A stretch of DNA of 32,908 nucleotides from Balneolaceae bacterium (GTDB taxonomy: Bacteria > Bacteroidota > Rhodothermia > Balneolales > Balneolaceae), in contig SLGL01000146.1 of NCBI GenBank assembly GCA_007123785.1, positions 1 to 32,908 on the forward strand. The letters run 5' to 3'. Positions 1 to 7,954 of this stretch are shown here, piece by piece. Numbering within the stretch: position 1 is the first letter of the stretch; every line of letters starts with the position of its first letter. The notes below the pieces were generated by a model. The model was not told the DNA's origin and did no database searches. It saw only the letters and a program-made list of their open reading frames with translations. The translations under genes were made by a program, and so were the position numbers.

Positions 1-44
1 CAGCTACTGAAGAGTGTGAAATTGAAGTATTGAATTGAACTTTT

Positions 45-251
45 TTACTCATCATCATACTGTTTGTGATATGCGGTGGTAATCTTCTGGTTCATATGGC
101 GTTTGTAATGCTGATATTCGTACCGGCGCACGGTAAAACCGGAATGATAGGTGCCGTCGTTACAATCGACCTTCAGGCGATTGGGATCATCCGTTTCGGT
201 GATGATCACCCGGATATTGCCGAGTTTATAGGATTCAACTTCTTTGCTCAT
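45..251 (-). CDS. Small hypothetical protein (68 aa)
   Basis: This is a short hydrophilic reading frame of 68 residues from the ATG at 251, or 72 from an in-frame TTG at 263. It has an acidic C-terminus (YDDE), many Tyr and His residues, and no signal peptide or membrane segment. The pattern of alternating charged and aromatic residues looks protein-like, and the opposite-strand frame over the same bases looks less so. I do not recognise the family. No Shine-Dalgarno site precedes the ATG, which is common in Bacteroidota relatives. It diverges from the lipoprotein gene that starts at 381. Real-gene status is moderately likely; function is unknown. Confidence 0.5.
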   Translation of the reverse strand: MSKEVESYKLGNIRVIITETDDPNRLKVDCNDGTYHSGFTVRRYEYQHYKRHMNQKITTAYHKQYDDE

Positions 252-380
252 GAACTGGGCCAAAATGTAAAATTTAACTGATTAACAAAGATAAGCTTTT
301 TGTAATTAAGCAGCTTAATGCTGATTTTTCTCTTAGACAAAATGTTAAATTATGAATAATCCAAAATCTTAATAAGCAGA

Positions 381-977
381 ATGAAAAATCTTGTTTCACT
401 TCTTTTAATTGCTACTCTTTGTGTTACTCTTGCGGGATGCGGCGACAACGGAAACGGCGAACCTGTAACAGAAGCTGACATTTATGATGAGATGCACGAT
501 GCATTTTTTGCCACTATAGCCACTCTTTGCGGGGAAACCTTTTCTGGTGCTTCAACTTTCCCCGACAACCCCGACCATCCTCTTGTGGGTACCGAGCTCA
601 GAACCCACATCTCTTCCTGTGATGAAAAGGTGATAAGGATAGATCTATATCGCGATCTGGATACATGGCATGGCACCTGGGTGCTTGAGCTGCGAGATGA
701 AGGCCTCCACCTCTATCACGATCACCTGGGAGATGTACGAACCGAAGAAGACCTCGGTGATGGTGACTACACCGGATATGGCGGTTATGCCGATGACCGG
801 GGTACAGCTTTCCGGCAATATTTTCCAGCTGATGATGTAACAGGCGATATAATACCTGAAGCGGTAACTAATGTCTGGATGATCGAGATCGATCCGGAAA
901 CAGAAACATTTATTTACTACCTGGAACGACACGATGAGCCGCGGTTCAGGGCGGAATTGACACGTGATCAGAATTGA
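381..977 (+). CDS. Hypothetical lipoprotein (198 aa)
   Basis: The N-terminus is a typical lipoprotein signal: Lys near the start, a hydrophobic stretch, then the lipobox LAGC with the acceptor Cys at residue 20, followed by a Gly/Asn/Asp-rich spacer. The mature part (about residues 30-198) is acidic and has two Cys residues in the first half (LCGETF and SSCDEK) that could form a disulfide. It also contains many His, Trp and Tyr residues, such as DTWHGTW and HLYHDHLGD. I do not recognise a named domain. It is probably anchored in the outer or inner membrane facing the periplasm. It stands alone, divergent from the small gene upstream and convergent with the propeller gene downstream. Confidence 0.75.
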   Translation: MKNLVSLLLIATLCVTLAGCGDNGNGEPVTEADIYDEMHDAFFATIATLCGETFSGASTFPDNPDHPLVGTELRTHISSCDEKVIRIDLYRDLDTWHGTWVLELRDEGLHLYHDHLGDVRTEEDLGDGDYTGYGGYADDRGTAFRQYFPADDVTGDIIPEAVTNVWMIEIDPETETFIYYLERHDEPRFRAELTRDQN

Positions 978-1133
978 AGTATTAAGCCAAATCACATTTG
1001 CCAGAAAGTCATCAGACGAGTCGATAAGAGATCAACCCAATCATCTTAATTGGCTCATTTTTCGAAAAACATGTCCTATGACTTACCGGTTGCCTTATCT
1101 TTAGACACGGCAGCAGTGCAATTCTGAACTCTT

Positions 1134-1189
1134 ATCGGATGAGTGTAACGGACGAAATTACAAATTTCCTTTCGCAATGCTCATCCGAT
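1134..1189. repeat. Inverted repeat, 10-bp arms
   Basis: ATCGGATGAG at 1134-1143 is matched exactly by CTCATCCGAT at 1180-1189, with 36 bases between. It lies in the gap between two convergent genes (ends at 977 and 1213). Neither side has a T-run, so it is not a classic intrinsic terminator. It could be a long-loop RNA hairpin or a small dispersed repeat. Confidence 0.5.
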
Positions 1190-1212
1190 CAATCCTTTCT
1201 TTACGTAGAACT

Positions 1213-2232
1213 TCATCTTGTTATCTGTCGTTTTCGTGTACCATTGGCATTCATCACAAAAACGTGTGGGTCTCCGTGCTCAGTAGAAAGGTAAGCAATA
1301 CGGCTGCCCTGGGGAGACCACGAACCGTAAAATTCATGATATTCCGATTCGGTGAGTCGTTCCACATTGCTTCCGTCCGCATCCATCGCAAAAATATCGA
1401 AATAACCGTATCGGTTTGATGAAAAAAGAATTTTCTCACCGTTTGGTGACCAGACCGGAGCCATGTCGATTGAGGGAGTGTGAGTTAACTGGCGTTTATT
1501 ACTTCCATCAGCATCCATCACAAAAATATCGAAAAAACCAAGCCGATTGGTGATAAAGGCAATTTTTTCGCCGTCGGGTGACCAAACCGGATCCAGATCG
1601 TAAGAAGGGGAGTTGGTTAAGCGTGTCTGTTCAGAACCATCGGCATTCATTACGTAGATCTCTGGCTGATTATCACGATCAGAAACAAATACAATTCTTT
1701 CACCGTCAGGTGAAAACTTCGGATGAACATCTGTAGCCAGATTATCGGTGATCGGGCGCCGGTCCCTGCCACGATGATTCATCAGATAAATTTCATAATT
1801 ACCCTTTTCTCCTCGAAAATGAGTAGCAATAGTGCGGCTGTCGGGTGACCAGGAGGGCCGGTATCCATCCCTTGCATACGTTTCATATAAAGCCCTCACG
1901 TTGTAAACAATAGAGTCAGGCGGAAATGGGCCATGTTCATTCGGACGGTCGGAATAAAAAGCAATCTGCTGGCCGTTTGGAGCCCAGGTCGGATACAGGT
2001 CATTGGCAGGATGATCGGATACGCGTGTTCGTTCACCATTCCAGATATCAATCGCGTATATATCATAACGGCCTGTATAGGCTGCAGAAAAAGCGACCAT
2101 TCTGCCATCGGGGGACCAGGATGGCCCACTGTGAAGACTTTGTGGCGAGTAGGTTTGCCCGAAAACATGGACGGGCAAAAAAATCATCACGAAAACGAGT
2201 GCTGTTAATAATTGTAGCGTTTTTACCTTCAT
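1213..2232 (-). CDS. Exported TolB-like beta-propeller (PD40 repeats)
   Basis: The 339-residue protein has a signal peptide ending near VFGQ (about residue 26), so it is exported. The rest is made of PD40/WD40-like repeats with the motif P-x-W-S-P-D-G-x-x-I-A-F followed by D-I-Y/F-x-M-D-A-D-G. About seven can be counted by eye, from PSWSPDG near residue 37 to GSWSPQG near residue 304, enough to close a seven-bladed propeller. This matches the C-terminal half of TolB, but the TolB N-terminal domain is missing and no tol-pal genes are nearby, so it is not TolB itself. Such proteins usually bind a partner protein or ligand in the periplasm. The gene is monocistronic. Fold confidence is high; role is unknown. 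Confidence 0.85.
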   Translation of the reverse strand: MKVKTLQLLTALVFVMIFLPVHVFGQTYSPQSLHSGPSWSPDGRMVAFSAAYTGRYDIYAIDIWNGERTRVSDHPANDLYPTWAPNGQQIAFYSDRPNEHGPFPPDSIVYNVRALYETYARDGYRPSWSPDSRTIATHFRGEKGNYEIYLMNHRGRDRRPITDNLATDVHPKFSPDGERIVFVSDRDNQPEIYVMNADGSEQTRLTNSPSYDLDPVWSPDGEKIAFITNRLGFFDIFVMDADGSNKRQLTHTPSIDMAPVWSPNGEKILFSSNRYGYFDIFAMDADGSNVERLTESEYHEFYGSWSPQGSRIAYLSTEHGDPHVFVMNANGTRKRQITR

Positions 2233-2580
2233 TTAGCAATCTCCACTACATAAAATCTGTAATAGTGAATAACTCTATTTTACTAATAAGGTTGTTTTGA
2301 ATCAATTATTGTTTAATCGGGTAAACAATTGCTAAAAAACTTTAAAGTGAGGGTTTCCTGGAATGAGATCAACAGATATCGTTTTTATAAATGCGATAAC
2401 TATAGTCATTAGTGGTTATTAATCATCCTGTATCAGTATAAAGATTGTCCAGTTTGCAGCATTCAGTTGTTCAATACATTTAAATTATCTAATGGCTGAA
2501 AACTGATTCTTTTGATAACTGAAAAAATTAACCGCAAAACAAATTATAGATCCTAATTTGCAAACCAAACCTGACCACCC
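2233..2580. other. Intergenic region, no gene seen
   Basis: This AT-rich stretch of 348 bases lies between two divergent exported-protein genes. It must hold both promoters. I found no convincing hairpin, RNA gene or reading frame in it. Confidence 0.5.
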
Positions 2581-3033
2581 ATGAAAACCATACAAATCCT
2601 ATTTACTGTGATTCTGATGACGGCAGGATTAACATTTGCTCAAACCGATGATACCGAAGTGCTTCAAAACCTGCTTATTGAATTTCTTGAAGGAGCTTCG
2701 ATGAACGATCCCGAAATTCACGAAAGATTCTGGGCAGATGATCTCATCTATACAAGCGCCATTGGTGAACGCATTACAAAAACGGATATCATGAAAACAC
2801 TTCCCGATGATTCATCTGATCTTTCAGAAGAAGAACTCCCTGTCTACTCAGCCGAAGAGATTCAAATTAATCTGTATGGAAATACGGCTGTTATTGGTTT
2901 TCGACTCGTGGCAAAATTTCCTCTTGAATACGGCCAAACCGAACAAATGTACTACTACAACACAGGCACCTTCGTTAAAATGGATGGCCGCTGGCAGGCC
3001 GTTTCCTGGCAGGCTACCAGTATCCCTGATTAA
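2581..3033 (+). CDS. Exported SnoaL/DUF4440-like protein (NTF2 fold)
   Basis: This 150-residue protein has a signal peptide cleaved after TFAQ (about residue 21). The mature part follows the SnoaL/DUF4440 (NTF2-like) pattern: an N-terminal helix region (TEVLQNLLIEFLEG), a segment FWADDLIYTSAIGERITK typical of the cone-shaped fold, then strands such as EIQINLYGNTAVIGFRLV and a final GRWQAVSWQAT. That last segment matches the usual G-x-W-x-x-x-x-x-Q-x-T ending. Family members include ketosteroid-isomerase-like enzymes and ligand-binding proteins, and the exact role cannot be told here. It sits 111 bases upstream of purM, probably as a separate unit. Confidence 0.75.
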   Translation: MKTIQILFTVILMTAGLTFAQTDDTEVLQNLLIEFLEGASMNDPEIHERFWADDLIYTSAIGERITKTDIMKTLPDDSSDLSEEELPVYSAEEIQINLYGNTAVIGFRLVAKFPLEYGQTEQMYYYNTGTFVKMDGRWQAVSWQATSIPD

Positions 3034-3144
3034 AAAGTCCGGACCAGTCCGGCAGTTGAAATAAAAAAACGGAATACCTTCTTTGCACAAAGCTGTTTAC
3101 CTTGTGGAACAATTAAATCATTCATTAAAAAAAGCCACTGAAAA

Positions 3145-4149
3145 GTGTCAAAAAAACAGATTACATACAAAGATTCCGGAGTTGATATTCAGGCAGGTGA
3201 AGAACTGGTTAACTCTATTAAAGATGTGGTAAAAGCAACCCATAACGCAAATGTACTGAGCAACATCGGAGGGTTTGGGGGTTTGTTTACGGCTGATTTT
3301 TCTTCTATTAAAAATCCCGTTTTGGTGAGCAGTGTTGATGGAGTAGGAACCAAGCTGATCGTTGCATTCAAGATGAGAAAATATGATACAGTCGGACAGG
3401 ATCTGGTCAATCACTGTGTGAACGATATTGCCGTTTGCGGTGCTCAACCTCTCTTTTTCCTGGACTATTTTTCCACCGGAAAGTTAGAGCACCAAGTGGG
3501 ATTTGATGTGATCCAAGGCTTTGCCAAAGCGTGTAAAGAGAACGGCGTGGCACTGATTGGCGGTGAAACAGCAGAAATGCCCGATATTTACAAAACAGGT
3601 GAATTCGATTTGGCCGGAACGGTTGTTGGGGTGGTGGACCGGAACAAACTGATTACCGGTGAGAGCATTCAAAAAGGCGATAAATTAATCGGATTTAAAA
3701 GCACAGGGCTGCACACAAATGGATACTCTCTTGCTCGCAAGGTTCTGTTTAGTGAATTCGATGTGAACGACCAGCCCAAGGAATTGGCCCAAACCGTAGG
3801 TGAAGAGCTTCTGAAAGTGCATAAATCCTATCTCCCGATAATCTCTCGGCTGAAAGAGATTAAAGGTGTAAACGGATTTTCACATATCACCGGCGGGGGT
3901 ATTGAAGGTAATACCAAACGCATTTTACCGGAGGGATACAGCCTATCGATAAACTGGGAAAGCTGGGAACGGCCTGCCATTTTTAACCTGATCAAAAAAA
4001 CTGGAAATGTACCTGAAAATGACATGCGTGCCACGTTTAATCTCGGTATCGGGCTGATTGCAGTCGTTTCTGAAAACGCAATTCCAGAAGTCAAGCAAGC
4101 TGCAAACAATCTCGGCGAAGAGATTTTCGAAATGGGAGTAGTAGCCTGA
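3145..4149 (+). CDS. purM: Phosphoribosylformylglycinamidine cyclo-ligase (PurM)
   Basis: PurM catalyses the ATP-dependent closure of formylglycinamidine ribonucleotide to aminoimidazole ribonucleotide, step five of purine synthesis, in the cytoplasm. The 334-residue length matches the family. Recognisable segments are TYKDSGVDIQAGEE at the N-terminus, SSVDGVGTKL near residue 65, VNHCVNDIAVCGAQPLFFLDY near residue 90, LIGGETAEMPDIY near residue 135, TGLHTNGYSLAR near residue 190 and HITGGGIEGNTKR near residue 248. The start is GTG at 3145, chosen because the protein then begins with the usual short lead before YKDSGVDI. It is not in a pur operon here; the next gene is convergent. Confidence 0.95.
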   Translation: MSKKQITYKDSGVDIQAGEELVNSIKDVVKATHNANVLSNIGGFGGLFTADFSSIKNPVLVSSVDGVGTKLIVAFKMRKYDTVGQDLVNHCVNDIAVCGAQPLFFLDYFSTGKLEHQVGFDVIQGFAKACKENGVALIGGETAEMPDIYKTGEFDLAGTVVGVVDRNKLITGESIQKGDKLIGFKSTGLHTNGYSLARKVLFSEFDVNDQPKELAQTVGEELLKVHKSYLPIISRLKEIKGVNGFSHITGGGIEGNTKRILPEGYSLSINWESWERPAIFNLIKKTGNVPENDMRATFNLGIGLIAVVSENAIPEVKQAANNLGEEIFEMGVVA

Positions 4150-4160
4150 TCCATCCCGGG

Positions 4161-4594
4161 TTACATAGGCGGTAATTGTCCGCGGATTTCACCCTGTTGG
4201 TGGCGGAAAGAAGCAATATTAATGTACAAATGCCCATTCCTGAGGGCCTCAAGCTGAGCTTGCCTCAGGTGAAATTTATTCTCCTCCGGATCAAAAGAAC
4301 CGCTGCGCTTATCCTCGCTAAATTCAGTTGCTTTCAGCCGGAACAGGCGATTACCTTCCTCTCCTCTTCTTCCATAGTGAATATGTCCGGCCCAATAATA
4401 ATCCCGAAGATCAGAAAACTTTCCGCTGACATAAAGCGTATCTGATTCAATCCAAACTTCCACAATACCGGTAGCCGGAGTACGAACCTGGGGTGCTTTT
4501 TCCAAACCGGAGAGAGTGATTTCATGTTTCGACTGACCAAAGGCGGAGAATCCAAAAAACAGTAATAAGACGACCGAAATCGATAGCTTTTCAT
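4161..4594 (-). CDS. Exported CHRD-domain protein, apparent frameshift at codon 2
   Basis: The reading frame ending at 4161 encodes a CHRD-domain protein: HEITLSGLEKAPQV, then GHIHYGRRGEEG, and the closing HLYINIASFRHQQGEIRGQL, typical of CHRD repeats. Upstream, a strong AGGAGG (4605-4600) sits five bases before an ATG at 4594, but that ATG is one base out of frame. The sequence after the ATG has four A's. A fifth A would give M-K-K-L-S-I-S-V-V-L-L-L and a normal signal peptide ending in FGQ. As written, the gene would have to start at an unlikely upstream TTG (4625) with no SD. A one-base deletion in the A-run is the simplest reading. The gene is convergent with purM, with only 11 bases between their stops. 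Confidence 0.75.
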
Positions 4595-4625
4595 AGTTAC
4601 CTCCTGGGAATGAATCAATTAGCAA

Positions 4626-4926
4626 TTATAAAACGGAGAAAACTTTTTATGAATTGTTTATCTATTTCAGTAAAAATAGCAGTGCCTGCTGATTGACAGG
4701 CCTGCCGTTATGTTTAGAATCTTAATAAAGGAAGTTATCTTTAAATCTGAGTTCGATTAATGAATTTGTTAATGAAAAGCTCCTTAATAAAGACAGGGGG
4801 GATGTTCATCAGAATTTTGCAAAATCCAATGAACACCCCTCTAAATCTCCCTCCCGAAGGATCGGTAAAGGCTTTGTTAGGGGAGACTTTTTCAGTAATC
4901 GAACTCGGGTTTTAATGATTCCCGGC
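4626..4926. other. Intergenic region with hairpin and decayed repeat
   Basis: No gene was seen. The stretch holds a near-perfect hairpin: GGGGGGATGTTCAT at 4796-4809 against ATGAACACCCC at 4829-4839, with one bulge, and an inner palindrome ATTTTGCAAAAT at 4814-4825. A further imperfect pair (TAAATCTCCC near 4842 and GGGGAGACTTT near 4879) follows. It resembles a small dispersed palindromic repeat, or a terminator for the minus-strand gene that ends at 4927. Confidence 0.4.
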
Positions 4927-5742
4927 TTAATACTCAGGCCAGGGCAGATTGTCCCCCCAAACAGGGCTATTGTCCAGTTCCCGCACCCAGATATTGCGGA
5001 AGCTTACAAGATCACCATGATCCTGCAGCCGGATTCCGTCATCACCGTGGGCAGAATATTCTGGCAGACCTATGTAGACAGTATTTCCTTTTACCTCAAC
5101 ACGGTTCTGTACCAAAACTCCATTCCAAATTACTGTAAAGTATGCCGGAGTTACGAGTTCATCGTTTTCATTAAATTCCGGTGCCTCATAGATAATATTA
5201 TACGTATTCCATTCACCAGGTGGACTTGCCGGATTTGCAAGCGGCACATACTGTTTGTAGATGCTGCCGGCCATACCGTTTACATAGGTTTCATTTTCGT
5301 AGGAGTCGAGAACCTGTACTTCATATCGGCGCTGCAAAAATACACCGCTGTTGCCGCGTCCCTGTCCGTCACCTTCAATTTCGGCAGGGGCTCTCCATTC
5401 CACATAAAGCTGAACGGTACCGAAATTATCGCGGGTAACGATATCCCCGGAGCCCGGAGTTACAGTCATGACGCCATCTTCAATGGTCCACTCCACATCT
5501 TCATCGCCGTTCAGCATTTTCCAGTTTGAAAAGTCAGTACCGTCAAAAAGAATAATAGCATCGGATGGGGGCTCGAGAAATGCTGGCTGTGCCTCAATGA
5601 CAGGCGGAACAGGCTCATAAAATTCAGTGTCTTCGGGTACCCACTCCCGCTCTTCATCTACTTCCTGTGCACAGGCCGATATGGCAAAAAGAAAAACAAG
5701 GAAAAAAAGTGTTAACGTATATGCTCGCATGAATTTATTCAT
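4927..5742 (-). CDS. DUF1080 (3-keto-disaccharide hydrolase family) lipoprotein
   Basis: The 271-residue protein begins with a lipoprotein signal whose lipobox is ISAC (Cys at residue 24). The DUF1080 / PF06439 domain runs from about residue 62 to the end. Characteristic motifs are ILFDGTDFSNWK near residue 64, a WTIEDGVM segment, the RGNSGVFLQRRYEVQVLDS stretch, GEWNTYNIIYEAP, and the final IRLQDHGDLVSFRNIWVREL. The fold is a concanavalin-like beta-sandwich related to family 16 glycoside hydrolases; some members hydrolyse 3-keto-glycosides. It probably acts on sugars at the cell surface or in the periplasm. A second DUF1080 protein is encoded at 18281. No ketoglycoside-forming oxidoreductase gene is adjacent. 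Confidence 0.88.
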   Translation of the reverse strand: MNKFMRAYTLTLFFLVFLFAISACAQEVDEEREWVPEDTEFYEPVPPVIEAQPAFLEPPSDAIILFDGTDFSNWKMLNGDEDVEWTIEDGVMTVTPGSGDIVTRDNFGTVQLYVEWRAPAEIEGDGQGRGNSGVFLQRRYEVQVLDSYENETYVNGMAGSIYKQYVPLANPASPPGEWNTYNIIYEAPEFNENDELVTPAYFTVIWNGVLVQNRVEVKGNTVYIGLPEYSAHGDDGIRLQDHGDLVSFRNIWVRELDNSPVWGDNLPWPEY

Positions 5743-5917
5743 TTGATTATAAGATTGGTTTTAACAACGGTTTTTAAAAAACAAAATATTTTGAATTATC
5801 GCACGATAAATTCAAATCCCGACAATATTTTGAATACAAAAGGAGATTTGGCAATCAGGCATACTTCCCTGAACAGAAACGATGACGGTTCAGTTACAGA
5901 CTGAATTAGAAAAGATC

Positions 5918-5942
5918 ATAAAAACCGGACTACATTCCGGTT
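5918..5942 (-). terminator. Intrinsic terminator, minus strand
   Basis: Read on the minus strand, AACCGGA (5942-5936) pairs with TCCGGTT (5929-5923) around a six-base loop and is followed directly by a T-run. It lies about 50 bases after the stop of the decayed GNAT gene (5991), which supports that remnant having once been an expressed minus-strand gene. Confidence 0.75.
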
Positions 5943-5990
5943 AGATGAGAAAGTTCAGTTCTGTTGTACTTCAGACTATATGCCAGATGA

Positions 5991-6180
5991 CTACTGATGC
6001 AGCCATTTATACATCACCAGGGCATCATTTCAGTCCAAATTTGGGATGGCGAAACGAGCCGGCCAGCGTGCCTGCCACTTCAAACCCATTTTTTAAATAA
6101 AATTTTAGTATCGCATACAGCTAATTGGCACTACTCTTATCGTAAATCCTAATAAACTTCGGGCTTCTTTCCGAGATAAA
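5991..6180 (-). pseudogene. Decayed GNAT acetyltransferase C-terminal remnant
   Basis: On the minus strand, translation of about 6180-6028 gives a GNAT-like tail: SSAN, LYAILKFYLKNGFEVAG, then FRHPKFGLK. This resembles the usual A-N-x-x-A-x-x-L-Y-x-x-x-G-F-x-x-x-G acetyl-CoA-binding end of the fold. It is broken by an in-frame TAG at 6123-6121 and by a frameshift near 6027. After the shift the frame continues as DALVMYKWLHQ and ends at a TAG (5993-5991), matching the typical D-x-x-x-M-x-x-W/L ending. No start codon or N-terminal half is present. At least two lesions plus truncation make this a true remnant. An intrinsic terminator follows. Confidence 0.6.
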
Positions 6181-6319
6181 TTAACTGCAGATTTATAAAT
6201 CTTTGGTAGATTCCGTACCTTTTAATGCTCTGAAAATCTGAACGAGCAATCTGCAAGGGTTACGAGCCTGAACTCTCTGTATAATAAAACAAGAATGAAC
6301 TAAAAGAATTGAACTCATC

Positions 6320-7744
6320 ATGGCAAAAGAATTTGATGTTTGTGTAATTGGAACAGGTCCGGGCGGTTACGTTGCCGCTATCCGGGCATCGCAACTGGGA
6401 TTTAAAACTGCAGTTGTTGAAAAACGATTTTTAGGGGGGGTTTGTCTGAATATTGGCTGTATTCCAACCAAAGCTCTCCTCAGGTCAGCCGAAGTTTTCG
6501 AGTCGATTTCTCATGCAGCCGATTATGGTGTGAACGTGAAAGAATATTCCGCCAACTTTGATGGCATGATCAAACGAAGCCGAAAAGTGGCCGACAAAAT
6601 GAGTAAAGGCGTTCAATTTTTAATGAAAGCCAACAGTATTGAAGTTCTGAACGGAACCGGTGTTTTTAAATCGGACAAGGAGCTTTCTGTACAGGATGAT
6701 AAAGGTAAAGAGGCAGAAACCGTTAAAGCTAAACATTTTATTATTGCTACCGGTGCACGGCCCCGAGAACTTCCGAATCTTGAAATTGACGGCAAGATGA
6801 TCATCGACTCTGAACGGGCCATGCAGCTCGAAAAACAGCCGAAGAAAATGGTTGTGATTGGTGCCGGAGCAATCGGGGTTGAGTTTGCCTATTTCTATAA
6901 CGCAATCGGTACTGAAGTTACCCTTGTTGAACTCCAAAAAAGCCTGGTTCCGGTTGAAGATGAAGATGTGGGGAAAGAGCTCGGAAAAATCTACAAGAAA
7001 AAGGGGATGAACATCTATACCGAAAGCTCCGTGGAAAAGGTAGAGAAAAAAGGAAAAGGAGTTAAAGTCTCCATTAAAACCAAAAAAGGAACGGAAGAAG
7101 TAGAAGCTGATTTGGTGCTTTCGGCTGTTGGCGTTACCGGGAATATTGAAAATCTCGGACTGGATAAAGCCGGCGTTGAAACAGAAAAAGGCGCCATTAA
7201 AGTGGACACATCCACCTACAAAACCAGTGCCAATAACATTTATGCCATCGGTGATGTAATTGGCGCTCCCTGGCTGGCTCACAAAGCATCTCACGAAGGT
7301 GTTGTTCTGGCTGAGCTGCTCGCCGACAAAAAACCTCAGCCTGTCAACTATAACAACATTCCCGGCTGTACCTACTGTGAACCGCAAATTGCGTCAGTAG
7401 GCCTGACCGAACAGCAGGCGAAAGAGGAAGGATATGACATCAAAGTAGGTAAATTTCCATTTTCAGCAAGTGGAAAAGCAGCCGGTTTGGGCCATGAAGA
7501 AGGTTTCGTAAAAGTGATTTTTGATGAAAAATATGGCGAATGGCTGGGATGCCACATGATCGGCTCGCACGTTACTGAACTGATTGCCGAAGCGGTTGTA
7601 GCACGAGATCTTGAAACCACAGGGCACGAAATTATCAGTGCCGTACATCCACATCCAACCATGAGCGAGGCAGTAATGGAAGCTGTTGCTGAAGCATATG
7701 GTGAGGGTGTTCACCTTGGCACCAAGCCCAAAAAGAAAAAATAA
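6320..7744 (+). CDS. lpdA: Dihydrolipoyl dehydrogenase (E3)
   Basis: This flavoprotein disulfide reductase reoxidises dihydrolipoamide in pyruvate, 2-oxoglutarate or branched-chain dehydrogenase complexes, or in glycine cleavage. The 474-residue protein has the FAD-binding VIGTGPGGYVAA at residues 9-20, the redox disulfide GGVCLNIGCIPTK with Cys42 and Cys47, the NAD-binding VVIGAGAIGVEFAYFY near residue 180, YAIGDVIGAPWLAHKA near residue 308, and the dimer-interface His motif HPHPTMSEA near residue 446. The C-terminus is a lysine-rich tail (GTKPKKKK). It is not next to E1 or E2 genes and ends at a strong terminator, so it is probably a single-gene unit. Confidence 0.96.
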   Translation: MAKEFDVCVIGTGPGGYVAAIRASQLGFKTAVVEKRFLGGVCLNIGCIPTKALLRSAEVFESISHAADYGVNVKEYSANFDGMIKRSRKVADKMSKGVQFLMKANSIEVLNGTGVFKSDKELSVQDDKGKEAETVKAKHFIIATGARPRELPNLEIDGKMIIDSERAMQLEKQPKKMVVIGAGAIGVEFAYFYNAIGTEVTLVELQKSLVPVEDEDVGKELGKIYKKKGMNIYTESSVEKVEKKGKGVKVSIKTKKGTEEVEADLVLSAVGVTGNIENLGLDKAGVETEKGAIKVDTSTYKTSANNIYAIGDVIGAPWLAHKASHEGVVLAELLADKKPQPVNYNNIPGCTYCEPQIASVGLTEQQAKEEGYDIKVGKFPFSASGKAAGLGHEEGFVKVIFDEKYGEWLGCHMIGSHVTELIAEAVVARDLETTGHEIISAVHPHPTMSEAVMEAVAEAYGEGVHLGTKPKKKK

Positions 7745-7763
7745 TTATCAAATTTCCATACCA

Positions 7764-7797
7764 AAAGCGGGCCTCTCCGGAGTGTCCGCTTTTTTTG
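7764..7797 (+). terminator. Intrinsic terminator after lpdA
   Basis: AGCGGGC (7766-7772) pairs with GTCCGCT (7784-7790), including one G-U pair, and is followed by seven T's. It lies 21 bases after the lpdA stop. Confidence 0.85.
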
Positions 7798-7954
7798 TTT
7801 ACAGCCCATTATTGTGAAGGAAACCATATCAAACCATTTTTTATGATATTTTTATATTGTTCTCTCACCTTCGGGACGAACCGCAACCATAATTACTTTG
7901 CACCTGCAACGTTCACTATCTGACTGATACTTTATCAAACCGTTACCCTTTTCC

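Noticed and set aside
1213..2232. True TolB of the Tol-Pal system
   Set aside because: The TolB N-terminal domain is missing and no tol or pal genes are adjacent; only the propeller is present.
6620..7387. Long minus-strand frame inside lpdA
   Set aside because: It is a shadow of a strongly conserved plus-strand gene; its translation is rich in Phe, Asn and Cys without domain character.
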